A stretch of 44,501 nt of DNA from JACOZM01 sp035289385 (GTDB taxonomy: Archaea > Nanobdellota > Nanobdellia > Woesearchaeales > GW2011-AR9). A program made the position numbers and the translations under genes. Positions 32,552 to 40,814 of this stretch are shown in pieces (position 1 is the first letter of the stretch; each line of letters begins with the position of its first letter). The stretch covers positions 1 through 44,501 of the forward strand of contig DATDXI010000028.1 in NCBI GenBank assembly GCA_035289385.1, given 5' to 3'. The notes beneath the pieces are model-generated. The model had not been told where the DNA came from and ran no database searches. It saw only the letters and a program-made list of their open reading frames with translations.

Positions 32552-32594
32552 AGTGCACTATTTTTTAATGATTTCTTAAATTTTAGTGCACTAT
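32552..32594. repeat. Paired AGTGCACT palindromes
   Basis: The 8-base palindrome AGTGCACT occurs at 32552-32559 and 32585-32592, 33 bases apart (about three helical turns), inside the direct repeat AGTGCACTAT. It can also form a 9-base-pair hairpin. It may be a dimeric operator or a weak transcription end for the lipoprotein gene, whose stop is at 32602. Confidence 0.45.
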
Positions 32595-32601
32595 AGAACA
32601 A

Positions 32602-32883
32602 TTAACCTGCCGTAATCAACGCTTGACACTCCCCTTCCACACATCGTATTTCCCCCTGACCGCAGTCAAGAGTATTTGGCTCACAATTCAACGTGCATAT
32701 CGCCCCTTCACAATCCGGCGCAAAATCTGTATTCAGCGCATCCTTCGCATGACAGCATCCTGCCGGAACACAATCTTTGTCGATAGCACATTGCTTTTCC
32801 AGAGGAATTTTTTGCTCAAAAGAACAAGAGCTAAGAACTGTTGCCATCAGCAGAACAACCAGGAGAAGAATAATCCATTTCAT
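32602..32883 (-). CDS. Cys-rich putative lipoprotein, 93 aa
   Basis: The signal segment (MKWIILLLVVLLMATVLS) ends in a lipobox-like SSCS (Cys at about residue 20), followed by a mature domain with about ten cysteines in a repeated spacing (CAIDKDCVPAGCC, CEGAICTLNCEP, CGQGEIRCVEGEC). It is probably anchored outside and held by disulphides. It overlaps the upstream transglutaminase-like gene by four bases (ATGA), so the two are co-translated and may work together. No named family. Confidence 0.72.
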   Translation of the reverse strand: MKWIILLLVVLLMATVLSSCSFEQKIPLEKQCAIDKDCVPAGCCHAKDALNTDFAPDCEGAICTLNCEPNTLDCGQGEIRCVEGECQALITAG

Positions 32884-33350
32884 TGATATTGCACATCGTG
32901 GATAGTTTTTCCGTAAGGCACTCCTCTCTTCCTTCCCCAGACATCAACGTTCACCCAGCGGTCTTTTAGTTTAATCATAGAGAAGAAGTGGATCCAGGGG
33001 TATTTTGGAATTTTTGTCACAAATTTAATCCTGATGTTCTTCCTCCCAATTTTTTTTTGCATGAACCTATTGAAAATCAATGCATACATGTGGCATGGCA
33101 AGCTTTTTGACTTAAACATGTTCCTATAAAAGAAATTCGTCCAGGGCTTTCGTAAATAACAATGAGAGATCATCTGATACCTTTCAGAGATGAGGTGATA
33201 ACACTTCTCCATATACTCTTCTACGGATAAATCTTTCCAGGCGAAGGTACGCAATTCCCTATCTATTGCCTGATAGGTTGCCCTCCTGAAATAGACATTG
33301 ATCCCAAGAAAGCTGACGATCGTTATTAAAAATAATGTTAACCCTCTCAT
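32880..33350 (-). CDS. Membrane-anchored transglutaminase-like protein, 156 aa
   Basis: One N-terminal membrane segment (GLTLFLITIVSFLGINVYF) and a small domain with the order Cys, His, Asp expected of transglutaminase-like cysteine enzymes: C in SLPCHMYAL, H in PWIHFFSMIKLKDRW, D in VNVDVWG. The match is by eye and the fold is not certain; it may be a peptidase or an inactive relative. The ATG at 33350 is used because a TATA box (TTTAAATATTTAT on the coding strand) lies about 33 bases upstream; a longer in-frame version would run through that promoter into the repeat element. It is coupled to a lipoprotein gene. Confidence 0.6.
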   Translation of the reverse strand: MRGLTLFLITIVSFLGINVYFRRATYQAIDRELRTFAWKDLSVEEYMEKCYHLISERYQMISHCYLRKPWTNFFYRNMFKSKSLPCHMYALIFNRFMQKKIGRKNIRIKFVTKIPKYPWIHFFSMIKLKDRWVNVDVWGRKRGVPYGKTIHDVQYQ

Positions 33351-33377
33351 GCCCTGTTCACAGGGAAGGAAGTATCC

Positions 33378-33392
33378 ATAAATATTTAAATG
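33378..33392 (-). promoter_or_regulatory. TATA box for the transglutaminase-like gene
   Basis: CATTTAAATATTTAT on the coding strand, about 33 bases before the ATG at 33350; it decides the shorter start. Confidence 0.5.
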
Positions 33393-33406
33393 TTGTTGCA
33401 AGAATT

Positions 33407-33567
33407 GCTTAGTAGAAAGTGTAGGTAGCACCAATATGTGAGCGTTGCTTTACAAATCCATTAGCTTGCGGAAGGGGATTGTCCCTCGGGGAAGGCGCCG
33501 CATTCCACAAAACACATCAGCAAAGCGAACAGGTGCTACCCGAGCAAAGCGAGACTTTCTACTTAGC
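33407..33567. repeat. Palindromic element E, possible divergent family member
   Basis: GCTTAGTAGAAAGT at the left end pairs with ACTTTCTACTTAGC at the right end with one mismatch, and GGTAGCACC pairs with GGTGCTACC inside. A GC-rich hairpin (GGGGA/TCCCT and neighbours) lies in the middle. The motif AAATCCATTA followed by GCTT is shared with copy C, and AAATCCATT with copy D, but the terminal repeats differ from the GTA..TTTAG type. It lies between the GatD stop and the transglutaminase-like promoter. Confidence 0.6.
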
Positions 33568-33597
33568 CCGCAGGAAAGCTCCCATCCCAAACAAAGT

Positions 33598-34977
33598 CTA
33601 TTCCTTCAAAAAATCATCAGTATACGCAGACTGCTCGCTGATCTCTCCACGAAGATTCTGCACCATCATCTTTTTTGCTTCTTCAGGAGAATAATTGCCT
33701 AACAGCCAGGAGAGTTTGATATAAGCAGTTTCAGGAAGCATATCTTCACAATAGATAGAGCCTATCTCCGACAGCCTTCTTAAGTTTGTATAAACAGAGG
33801 GATGAACTCTTCCGAACAGACACTGAGAGGTTATCGCTACGATCCCCCCTTTCGCTAAAAACGATTGGAGATACGCATAATTCTGAAGATTCTTTTCACC
33901 TAAGTTGGTTGGAGCATGCCCTAATCCCGTCCCTTCAATCATGATGGCCCGGTAATGAGACGTAAAAAAACGGAATAATTCCGGATCCATATTGGGATGG
34001 ACCTTTAACCACCCTACCTTCTCCTCAAACTTGTCACGAAGAATGACCGCTTCCTTCGAACCTAGCCCTTTCCCCGTCGTGCCCTTAGGATAATCCTTCC
34101 ATAAATATTCAATACCTACAGGCTTGACTAAAGCAATCGCAGTTGAATTTATCGCTTTAAAAGAATCTCTCCTGCTGGTGTGCATCTTTCTTACTTTTGT
34201 GGCAGGAAGGATAGCACAGTCATCATCATTGCTTGAGTGATGCATACAAACAGCCACTCCCACAAAATCCGTCTCAGCAATAAATTTTGCAGCACAAGTA
34301 AGATTTAAAGCAGCATCAGTACTTCCTCGGTCAGGACTGCGCTGAGACCCTACTAGGATGACGGGAAGATTGATTCGCTCAAACATAAAGCTTAAGGCAG
34401 CAGCAGTATAGGATAACGTATCGGTGCCATGACCGATGATGATTCCTTTCACTTTCTTTCCAGAAACACCCTCTAGAGCATATTTTTTTACAGCTCGGGC
34501 AATGGTTTGGTAATCAGAAAAACGGATATCTTCCGACATCAGGTTAGAGATAAGCTCAGTATGGACATTTGTTATTTTCCCAATCTTCGGAAACTTTTCC
34601 AATAAGTCTTCCGCAGTAAACTTCGCGGTGACGGCACCGGTAGTATAATCCACCTTGGAAGCTATTGTTCCGCCGGTATGAAGAACAACGATCGTTGGCA
34701 GCTTCTCATCTTTGGACATGAGCAATGATGTTTTCTGTTTTAACACTTCCCTTTCCACAAGCTGTATCTCCTTGACGTCTTTCTTTTCAAACCCTAGATT
34801 ATAGCCGGTATTCAGCTTGATCATAACAATATCTTTGTGAGGAGATGGCATGAGGATCCCTTCTACTTGTTCTTTTGGCGTGATAACTTTGACGCTATCT
34901 CCGGGAGCTGCAGCATCCTTGACAGCATCTTGGAAAACAGGATTTGCCTTTCTTTTCATATCTTTCTCAACACTCAT
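33598..34977 (-). CDS. gatD: Glu-tRNA(Gln) amidotransferase subunit D
   Basis: The asparaginase-like subunit of archaeal GatDE, which releases ammonia from Gln or Asn for turning Glu-tRNA(Gln) into Gln-tRNA(Gln). An N-terminal beta-barrel region (about 20-75) precedes the L-asparaginase domain with its nucleophile block TGGTIAS (101-107) and GHGTDT (182-187), then LVGSQRSPDRGSTDA and MIEGTGLGHAP. At 459 residues it has normal length. Its partner GatE is not in this window. A TATA box lies about 27 bases before the ATG. GatD is a reliable archaeal marker. Confidence 0.95.
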   Translation of the reverse strand: MSVEKDMKRKANPVFQDAVKDAAAPGDSVKVITPKEQVEGILMPSPHKDIVMIKLNTGYNLGFEKKDVKEIQLVEREVLKQKTSLLMSKDEKLPTIVVLHTGGTIASKVDYTTGAVTAKFTAEDLLEKFPKIGKITNVHTELISNLMSEDIRFSDYQTIARAVKKYALEGVSGKKVKGIIIGHGTDTLSYTAAALSFMFERINLPVILVGSQRSPDRGSTDAALNLTCAAKFIAETDFVGVAVCMHHSSNDDDCAILPATKVRKMHTSRRDSFKAINSTAIALVKPVGIEYLWKDYPKGTTGKGLGSKEAVILRDKFEEKVGWLKVHPNMDPELFRFFTSHYRAIMIEGTGLGHAPTNLGEKNLQNYAYLQSFLAKGGIVAITSQCLFGRVHPSVYTNLRRLSEIGSIYCEDMLPETAYIKLSWLLGNYSPEEAKKMMVQNLRGEISEQSAYTDDFLKE

Positions 34978-34997
34978 TCAATTTTAAAAATAAAGCT

Positions 34998-35010
34998 AGT
35001 TTATATACAT
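34998..35010 (-). promoter_or_regulatory. TATA box for gatD
   Basis: TGTATATAAACTA on the coding strand, about 27 bases before the ATG at 34977. Confidence 0.55.
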
Positions 35011-35074
35011 TTGGATGAAGGTTAAGAGAAAATAAGCATCCTACCAACCAAGATTCAATAGTCCCGAAGAGAAA

Positions 35075-35086
35075 AGTATTTATACC
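35075..35086 (+). promoter_or_regulatory. TATA box for the zinc-ribbon gene
   Basis: AGTATTTATACC predicts a transcript beginning near 35106, which excludes the in-frame TTG at 35098 and gives a leader of about 80 bases before the ATG at 35185. Confidence 0.45.
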
Positions 35087-35184
35087 AATTTACGCTCTTG
35101 AAAGGAGCTTCAATAAACAAGAAGCGCAGAATCCCCATAAAAACAGCGAAAAATAGTCGGCAGCAGCGCAAAAAAAAGGTGAGC

Positions 35185-35574
35185 ATGATGGAAATACGAA
35201 AAACACGGACGTGTGAAAAGTGTAATGTCCAAGTTCCCCTTGGCAAAGTAAAATTCTACCCTCGAGATGATAGCAGAAACTGGCTCCTCTGTGAAGCCTG
35301 CGCCGAGAAGATGAAAACAAACAGGATGAAGCAAAGCGCTGCTCTTGCTCCTCAGCCAGCACCAAAAAAAGAAATGATTAAAAATGTTGTGCAGCCAAAG
35401 GCACAGAGCAAAAATATCATCGTCAGTACTGACCCTTCTTATGACACAAAGTACTGTAACAGATGCCATTATCAGTTCCAGATAGATCTTGACAGTAAAA
35501 ATCGCGTGAAAAAGATGGTCTGCCCTTACTGTGGAAAAGATGATCGGCTGGGCTTTGCCGTAGGAAAGAGATAA
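35185..35574 (+). CDS. Protein with two zinc-binding Cys clusters, 129 aa
   Basis: A first cluster CEKC...CEAC (CNVQVPLGKVKFYPRDDSRNW between) and a second CNRCHYQF...CPYCGKDD near the end each look like a zinc ribbon; a Lys/Pro/Gln-rich linker joins them. A role in binding nucleic acid or in a protein complex would fit, but no family is recognised. The start is the ATG at 35185 because AGGTGA lies just upstream; an in-frame TTG at 35098 is upstream of the expected transcript start. The next gene begins 39 bases downstream with GGAG before it. Confidence 0.75.
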   Translation: MMEIRKTRTCEKCNVQVPLGKVKFYPRDDSRNWLLCEACAEKMKTNRMKQSAALAPQPAPKKEMIKNVVQPKAQSKNIIVSTDPSYDTKYCNRCHYQFQIDLDSKNRVKKMVCPYCGKDDRLGFAVGKR

Positions 35575-35613
35575 AGATCAGAGGAACAATAAAAAATACA
35601 CCAGGAGAAATAT

Positions 35614-36381
35614 ATGCTATATGTCCATAAACTAACGGATTTGACCATGCGCTCGGCAGAGACCGAAAGTGTCTACCTGCTGCGGGAGATCAAGCAGAAG
35701 TTTACGCTGCCCTTGGCATCATCTGCTTTTCAGGAATATCTTTCTGAAGCTAATGTTTCTGAGACTGATATTACCATGATGGATGCAGCTCTGGAGCTTA
35801 TACCCATCACTCTTCATAAGCTCACGATCATCTATGAAAGTAAAAACCAGCATCTGGAGATGATCAATGTTGAGCGTTCTGCAAATATCCTTAAAGCAGC
35901 TACCAAAGATATACAGAAAAATAGGGAGTATGCCCAAGCGCTTAAAGAATCCTTGCCGCCGAATTTAAGCAAGATGATGGATATATTAAATGCCGTGCCA
36001 AAAGCAAGAAGCCAGGAAGATAAAGTTGCCCTGAACAATGAGATCAGCAGTGTGTTTGAATTTATCTTGCGCAACCAGCAATTTTTCTTTAATTGCACAG
36101 ACATCGTTGAGGAAGGGACATTAAGCAGCATCAAAGGGCTTCATGAAAGCATGAGCCACGGCTATCTGTACCATTTAGGGATAGAAGAAGAGCTGAAGAA
36201 AATTGATCCTCAGGACATTCGAGTCAAAGTACCGGTAGAGATCAGCGAAGCGGTTACGGCAGTGAAAGGAAACGTAGCTTTCATTAAGGAAGCGGTGGAA
36301 CGAGCATATAACATCAATAAAAGGATGGTCGATCTTGCTGTTTACCTCTATACGTTTGTCAAGTTGGCGAATGGGAAGTAG
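35614..36381 (+). CDS. Helical hypothetical protein, 255 aa
   Basis: A soluble protein predicted to be nearly all helix with several charged, heptad-like stretches and no catalytic motif that I can see. CAGGAG lies eight bases before the ATG. It follows the zinc-ribbon gene by 39 bases and probably shares its transcript. The family is not recognised. Confidence 0.72.
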   Translation: MLYVHKLTDLTMRSAETESVYLLREIKQKFTLPLASSAFQEYLSEANVSETDITMMDAALELIPITLHKLTIIYESKNQHLEMINVERSANILKAATKDIQKNREYAQALKESLPPNLSKMMDILNAVPKARSQEDKVALNNEISSVFEFILRNQQFFFNCTDIVEEGTLSSIKGLHESMSHGYLYHLGIEEELKKIDPQDIRVKVPVEISEAVTAVKGNVAFIKEAVERAYNINKRMVDLAVYLYTFVKLANGK

Positions 36382-36429
36382 GTCAAGATAGAAAAAAATC
36401 TACAGCTTCTCATAACCTTATTTCCTAAA

Positions 36430-36441
36430 TCTTTATATATC
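36430..36441 (+). promoter_or_regulatory. TATA box for S-adenosylhomocysteinase
   Basis: TCTTTATATATC would start a transcript near 36460 with a leader of about 45 bases that holds GAGGGGT before the ATG at 36506; an unusually long leader for this window. Confidence 0.5.
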
Positions 36442-36505
36442 ATCCATCTTCTCCACTGCAGAAAAGAAGAGAGGAGTACAACTATCATAGAGGGGTAAGA
36501 TAATC

Positions 36506-37927
36506 ATGAACGATTCCAGCAAGACAAATGATTTCAAAGTGAAAGACCTTTCCCTGGCAGACTGGGGCAGAAAAGAGATAACTATCGCTGAAAAAGAGAT
36601 GCCTGGCCTTATGGCTTTACGGCAAAAATACCGTGCATCAAAACCATTGCACGGCGCTAATATAACCGGCAGCCTGCATATGACTATTCAAACGGCAGTC
36701 TTGATCGAAACCCTCGTGGAACTGGGAGCTAACGTACGCTGGTGTTCCTGCAATATCTTCTCAACACAAGACCATGCTGCTGCTGCTCTTGCTGCTAAAG
36801 GCATCCCTGTTTTTGCCTGGAAAGGCGAATCTCTGAAAGACTATTGGTGGTGTACCATCAAAGCTTTGGATTTCGGTAACTGGCAAGGCCCAGACTTGAT
36901 CGTCGATGACGGGGGAGATGCAACGTTGATGATCCATAAAGGAGTAGAGATAGAAAAGAATCCTGCGGAACTGCAGAAGGATTATTCTGCTGAAGGCGAA
37001 GATTTCCAAGAATTGATGCAGGCTTTGAAAATTCTTCATGCTAAGAAAAAAGACTGCTGGTCAAACGTAGCTAAAAAGATAAAGGGCGTCTCGGAAGAGA
37101 CGACAACGGGAGTCCATAGGTTATACCAAATGCTGGAACGAGGAACATTGCTCTTCCCGGCAATTAATGTCAATGATTCCGTAACGAAAAGCAAGTTTGA
37201 TAATCTCTATGGCTGCCGAGAATCGCTAGTTGATGGCATCAAACGGGCTACAGATGTCATGTTGGCAGGAAAAGTTGCGGTTATTGCAGGATATGGAGAT
37301 GTTGGCAAAGGCTGCGCCCAATCACTAAGAGGATATGGCTGCCGTGTTATTATCACAGAAATTGATCCTATCAACGCCTTGCAGGCAGCCATGGAAGGCT
37401 ATGAAGTAAAGAAGATGGATGATGCCTGTAAAGAAGGAAATATCTTTATCACCACAACCGGGAATACAGATATCATCGTTGAGCGCCACTTCAAGAGCAT
37501 GAAAGACCAGGCTATCGTCTGCAACATCGGTCATTTTGACAATGAGATTGATATGCAGTGGCTAGATAAGAAGTCTGGAGCGAAAAAACAGAATATCAAA
37601 GCACAATATGATAAATATATTTTCCCTAATGGCAGAGAGATCTACATCCTTGCTGAAGGTCGTCTGGTAAATTTAGGCTGTGCTACTGGCCATCCGTCTT
37701 TTGTCATGAGCAATTCTTTTACCAATCAAGTTCTCGCCCAGCTGGACTTATGGCAGCATCCAAGGAAGGTAGGAGTTACGGTCTTACCAAAAAGATTAGA
37801 TGAAGAAGTAGCCCGATTGCATCTGAAGACCATTGGTGTAGAGATTGATGAATTGACGGAGAAGCAGGCGAAGTATCTAGGCCTGAAGAAAGAAGGGCCG
37901 TATAAGGCAGAACATTATAGGTATTGA
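36506..37927 (+). CDS. ahcY: S-adenosylhomocysteinase
   Basis: Splits S-adenosylhomocysteine into adenosine and homocysteine, removing the product inhibitor of methyltransferases. PLHGANITGSLHMTIQTAVL (47-66) and the WCSCNIFSTQDHAAAAL block carry substrate contacts, GYGDVGKG (262-269) binds NAD, and the C-terminal KAEHYRY (467-473) is the family's conserved tail that reaches into the partner subunit. The 473-residue length, with the insert at about 150-190, fits the long bacterial/eukaryotic form. It is the first of several genes here that handle products of SAM use. Confidence 0.95.
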   Translation: MNDSSKTNDFKVKDLSLADWGRKEITIAEKEMPGLMALRQKYRASKPLHGANITGSLHMTIQTAVLIETLVELGANVRWCSCNIFSTQDHAAAALAAKGIPVFAWKGESLKDYWWCTIKALDFGNWQGPDLIVDDGGDATLMIHKGVEIEKNPAELQKDYSAEGEDFQELMQALKILHAKKKDCWSNVAKKIKGVSEETTTGVHRLYQMLERGTLLFPAINVNDSVTKSKFDNLYGCRESLVDGIKRATDVMLAGKVAVIAGYGDVGKGCAQSLRGYGCRVIITEIDPINALQAAMEGYEVKKMDDACKEGNIFITTTGNTDIIVERHFKSMKDQAIVCNIGHFDNEIDMQWLDKKSGAKKQNIKAQYDKYIFPNGREIYILAEGRLVNLGCATGHPSFVMSNSFTNQVLAQLDLWQHPRKVGVTVLPKRLDEEVARLHLKTIGVEIDELTEKQAKYLGLKKEGPYKAEHYRY

Positions 37928-37995
37928 GCGCTGGAAGAGCACTGAAGCACCATAATTCCATAACATTATTAATCACTCCTTCAAAATAGTGTTCT

Positions 37996-38937
37996 ATGCT
38001 GGAAATATTCTATCTAGAAGGCCAGGCTATAAAGAAGGCTGAGCCTCAGGAACTTCTAAAGATACGCCGGAAAAAGCTCTGGATTAATGCTATAGCTATA
38101 ACTCCGGAAGAAGCTGAACTTCTTAAGGCAGCCTTTGACCTTCACCCCTTGACTATTGAAGACCTCCAGCATACCTTAACCAGGGTAAAAGCGGAAGTAT
38201 TTCCAAAATATCTTTTTTGCGTTTTCTATACTATCCGCCGCATGGCGCATCCAGAACTGCAGGAGATAGATTTTATTCTGGGAAATAATTTTATCATCAC
38301 AAACCATCAGCAGGAGCTTGGCTCTACCGAAGAGCTGAAGACAAACTCAAAGAAACTGTTCTCTCTGCTCTCGCGAGGAGCCGACTTTGTCTTTTACCAC
38401 ATTATGGACAAGGAAACAGACCAATTCTTTTCCGTTATTGATTATCTTGAAGAAGAGATTGAAAAGATCGATACCCTGACCAAGCGCCCACAGCGAGGGT
38501 TATCATTACGTATCATCGAGATCAAAAGGAGCATTTCAGACATGCGAAAAACCGTAGCAGCGCATCGGGAAAAGATCACTTCCCTAGCTAAAGGAGAACG
38601 CCGTTTTATTTCCAAGAAAGCCCGGCCATACTTTCGAGACCTGCTGGACCATTCTATCCGTATCGCTGATGAGATGGAATATTATCGGGAAGCCATCAAT
38701 GGAACGTCTGAAGCATATAGGTCCTCTGTTTCTCTCCACATGAGCGAAGTGATGAAAGTTCTTTCCGTCATCACTACATTAGCCATGCCTATCACTGTTA
38801 TATCTAGCATCTATGGTACAAATTTCAAGATTCTACCTGGTGCAGAATCAACCTATGGCTTCTGGGTCATGATCATTATGATCATGCTGCTCATGCTAGG
38901 CTTGATCTATTTCTTTAAAAGACGAAGATGGTTTTAG
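37996..38937 (+). CDS. CorA-family divalent cation transporter, GTN variant
   Basis: A 313-residue CorA-type channel: N-terminal cytoplasmic alpha/beta domain (1-150), a long helix (about 150-250) and two membrane helices at the end (about 255-275 and 288-307) with a basic KRRRWF tail. The pore signature normally YGMNF reads YGTNF at 273-277, replacing the conserved Met with Thr. GMN is the hallmark of Mg/Co transport, and changed motifs occur in some relatives with altered ion choice. It lies 68 bases after ahcY on the same strand. Confidence 0.87.
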   Translation: MLEIFYLEGQAIKKAEPQELLKIRRKKLWINAIAITPEEAELLKAAFDLHPLTIEDLQHTLTRVKAEVFPKYLFCVFYTIRRMAHPELQEIDFILGNNFIITNHQQELGSTEELKTNSKKLFSLLSRGADFVFYHIMDKETDQFFSVIDYLEEEIEKIDTLTKRPQRGLSLRIIEIKRSISDMRKTVAAHREKITSLAKGERRFISKKARPYFRDLLDHSIRIADEMEYYREAINGTSEAYRSSVSLHMSEVMKVLSVITTLAMPITVISSIYGTNFKILPGAESTYGFWVMIIMIMLLMLGLIYFFKRRRWF

Positions 38938-38956
38938 GTGAGGAGATGGTTTTAGG
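38927..38956. repeat. Short tandem duplication at the corA stop
   Basis: GATGGTTTTAGG is present twice at an 18-base offset, spanning the stop codon. It looks like a recent local slippage event. Confidence 0.6.
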
Positions 38957-39053
38957 AAGGATTTTAATCCACTAGTATCATCTCTCATTTCCCCCATACT
39001 CTCATGACCATTTCCTCAGAAACCATTAAAAACTCTCTTATAACAAGATAATT

Positions 39054-40802
39054 ATGAAGCAACTTACCAAGCCACATTTCCTTCCCACAACGATAGAAGA
39101 AGGCAGAACGTACTATAAGAATTTCCAGCAATTTGATATCATTATCATCTCTGGAGACCCCTATTATGACCATCCCTTATCCGGCACAGCGATCATCGCC
39201 AGACTGCTAGACCAGAAAGGTTACCGAGTAGCAATCATCCCTCAGCCAGAGACAGAAGCAGATTTCAAAAGTTGCGGGGGACCAAAATACTTTTTCTGCG
39301 TTACCTCTGGACTGCTGGATTCCATGCTCGCTAATTATACACCTATGCTTCGGAAAAGGGAAAATGTTCTTGTTCCGGAACGAGCCTTGATTTCTTATAC
39401 TCAAACCATCAAGAGGCTGTTTAAAGACAGCATCGTTGTATTGGGAGGAGTTGAAGCGACCATCAGAAGATTCACTCATTTTGATTATAAAGAAAATAAG
39501 CTCAGACGGGGAATTCTCCATGATGCAAAAGCAGATCTCTTGATCCATGGCAATGCGGAACGGCCGATCTTAACATTACTTTCACGGTTTGCTGCCCTTT
39601 CTGCTGAAGACAGAAAAAAATCTTGGGAAAAACTCAAAGAGCAGCTTGATCTCCAGAGGATAGAAGGGCTGACGTTCCGCGTCAAAGAGAAAGACCTGGC
39701 CAAGAAAGTAAGAAAACTTCCTTCTTATGAAGAGTGTGTTGAAGATAAAGCCAGATTCAGCCTTCTCACCAGAACACAATATCTTCTTCCAGATAATGCT
39801 TTTTTGGAACAGACGGGAAAAGGCTTCTTGCTTCACACACGCCCTGCCCATCTCTTAACACCAGAAGAGATGGATTTCATTTATTCTTCACCATTCACCA
39901 GAAAGATGCATCCGCAGACAAAGAATCTTGAATTTTGCATGGAAATGACTAGCAAGCTGGAAACTTCTGTCGTTATCGGCAGAGGCTGCTGGGGCAGCTG
40001 CAATTTCTGCAGCATTCCCTTAGTTCAAGGAAAGGAAGTGGCTATCAGAAGCCATGGGAATATCATTGCGGAAGTGGAGGAGCTGGGGAAGAATGGAGCA
40101 GAGATGATCAATGATCTTACGCTCCCTACGCTAAATATGTATGGCTCTTCCTGTTCCATCTATAACCAGGAAAGCGTGATGTTTTCACCGATCATTGAGA
40201 AAGATATTAAAGTCTATGACAAAAAAGAATATTGCAACCAGCAATGTGTCGGCTGTACAAATAGAAAGCTCAGCAACAAGCTGCTGCCTTTGCTTCAAGG
40301 AATTGAAAAAGTCCTAAAAAAATATGGGATGACGATGGAGTTAAGGTCTGCTTTACGGCATGACATTATCCTTCATCAGAAAGAGTTATTTAGAAAAGTG
40401 ATGGAATTTACCTCTCGCTTAAAAATTGCCCCAGAACATATCTCCGACTCTGCTCTGGAGTCGATGAACAAAGCGACGGGAAAAGAATTTGAATTATTCC
40501 TTAAAGAATTTGAGAAAGTAAATCAGGAACAGGGAACGCATAAGCGCTTGGTCCCTTATTTTATTGCCGCTCATCCCGGAACGACGATGAAAGATATGCA
40601 GAACCTGAAAGAGTTTTGTGAACAGCATAAGCTCTTTGTCAAATTGACGCAGATCTTCACTCCAACACCTGGCACGGCATCAACAGCAACGTATTATTCC
40701 GGCATCGAAACAAGGACGAAGAAGAAAGTGTATGTTGCTAGAACATTTAGGGAAAGAAAAGACCAGAAGAATGTGCTGCTGGGAGAAACTGAGCAGCGAT
40801 AA
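39054..40802 (+). CDS. YgiQ-like radical SAM protein
   Basis: A 582-residue member of the YgiQ (UPF0313) radical SAM family. The N-terminal B12-binding-like region (25-180) has DIIIISGDPYYDHPLSGTA and GGVEATIRRFTHFDY; the radical SAM core begins at GRGCWGSCNFCS, whose cysteines C312, C316 and C319 bind the 4Fe-4S cluster. A second cysteine group (CNQQCVGC near 396) is also seen. The reaction of this family is not established. CTTATAAC 20 bases before the ATG may be its TATA box. The next gene starts 12 bases downstream. Confidence 0.9.
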   Translation: MKQLTKPHFLPTTIEEGRTYYKNFQQFDIIIISGDPYYDHPLSGTAIIARLLDQKGYRVAIIPQPETEADFKSCGGPKYFFCVTSGLLDSMLANYTPMLRKRENVLVPERALISYTQTIKRLFKDSIVVLGGVEATIRRFTHFDYKENKLRRGILHDAKADLLIHGNAERPILTLLSRFAALSAEDRKKSWEKLKEQLDLQRIEGLTFRVKEKDLAKKVRKLPSYEECVEDKARFSLLTRTQYLLPDNAFLEQTGKGFLLHTRPAHLLTPEEMDFIYSSPFTRKMHPQTKNLEFCMEMTSKLETSVVIGRGCWGSCNFCSIPLVQGKEVAIRSHGNIIAEVEELGKNGAEMINDLTLPTLNMYGSSCSIYNQESVMFSPIIEKDIKVYDKKEYCNQQCVGCTNRKLSNKLLPLLQGIEKVLKKYGMTMELRSALRHDIILHQKELFRKVMEFTSRLKIAPEHISDSALESMNKATGKEFELFLKEFEKVNQEQGTHKRLVPYFIAAHPGTTMKDMQNLKEFCEQHKLFVKLTQIFTPTPGTASTATYYSGIETRTKKKVYVARTFRERKDQKNVLLGETEQR

Positions 40803-40814
40803 TATCAACACCTT

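Noticed and set aside
35098..35184. Longer zinc-ribbon protein starting at TTG 35098
   Set aside because: The TATA box at 35075 would start the transcript after that TTG, and the ATG at 35185 has a good ribosome-binding site.
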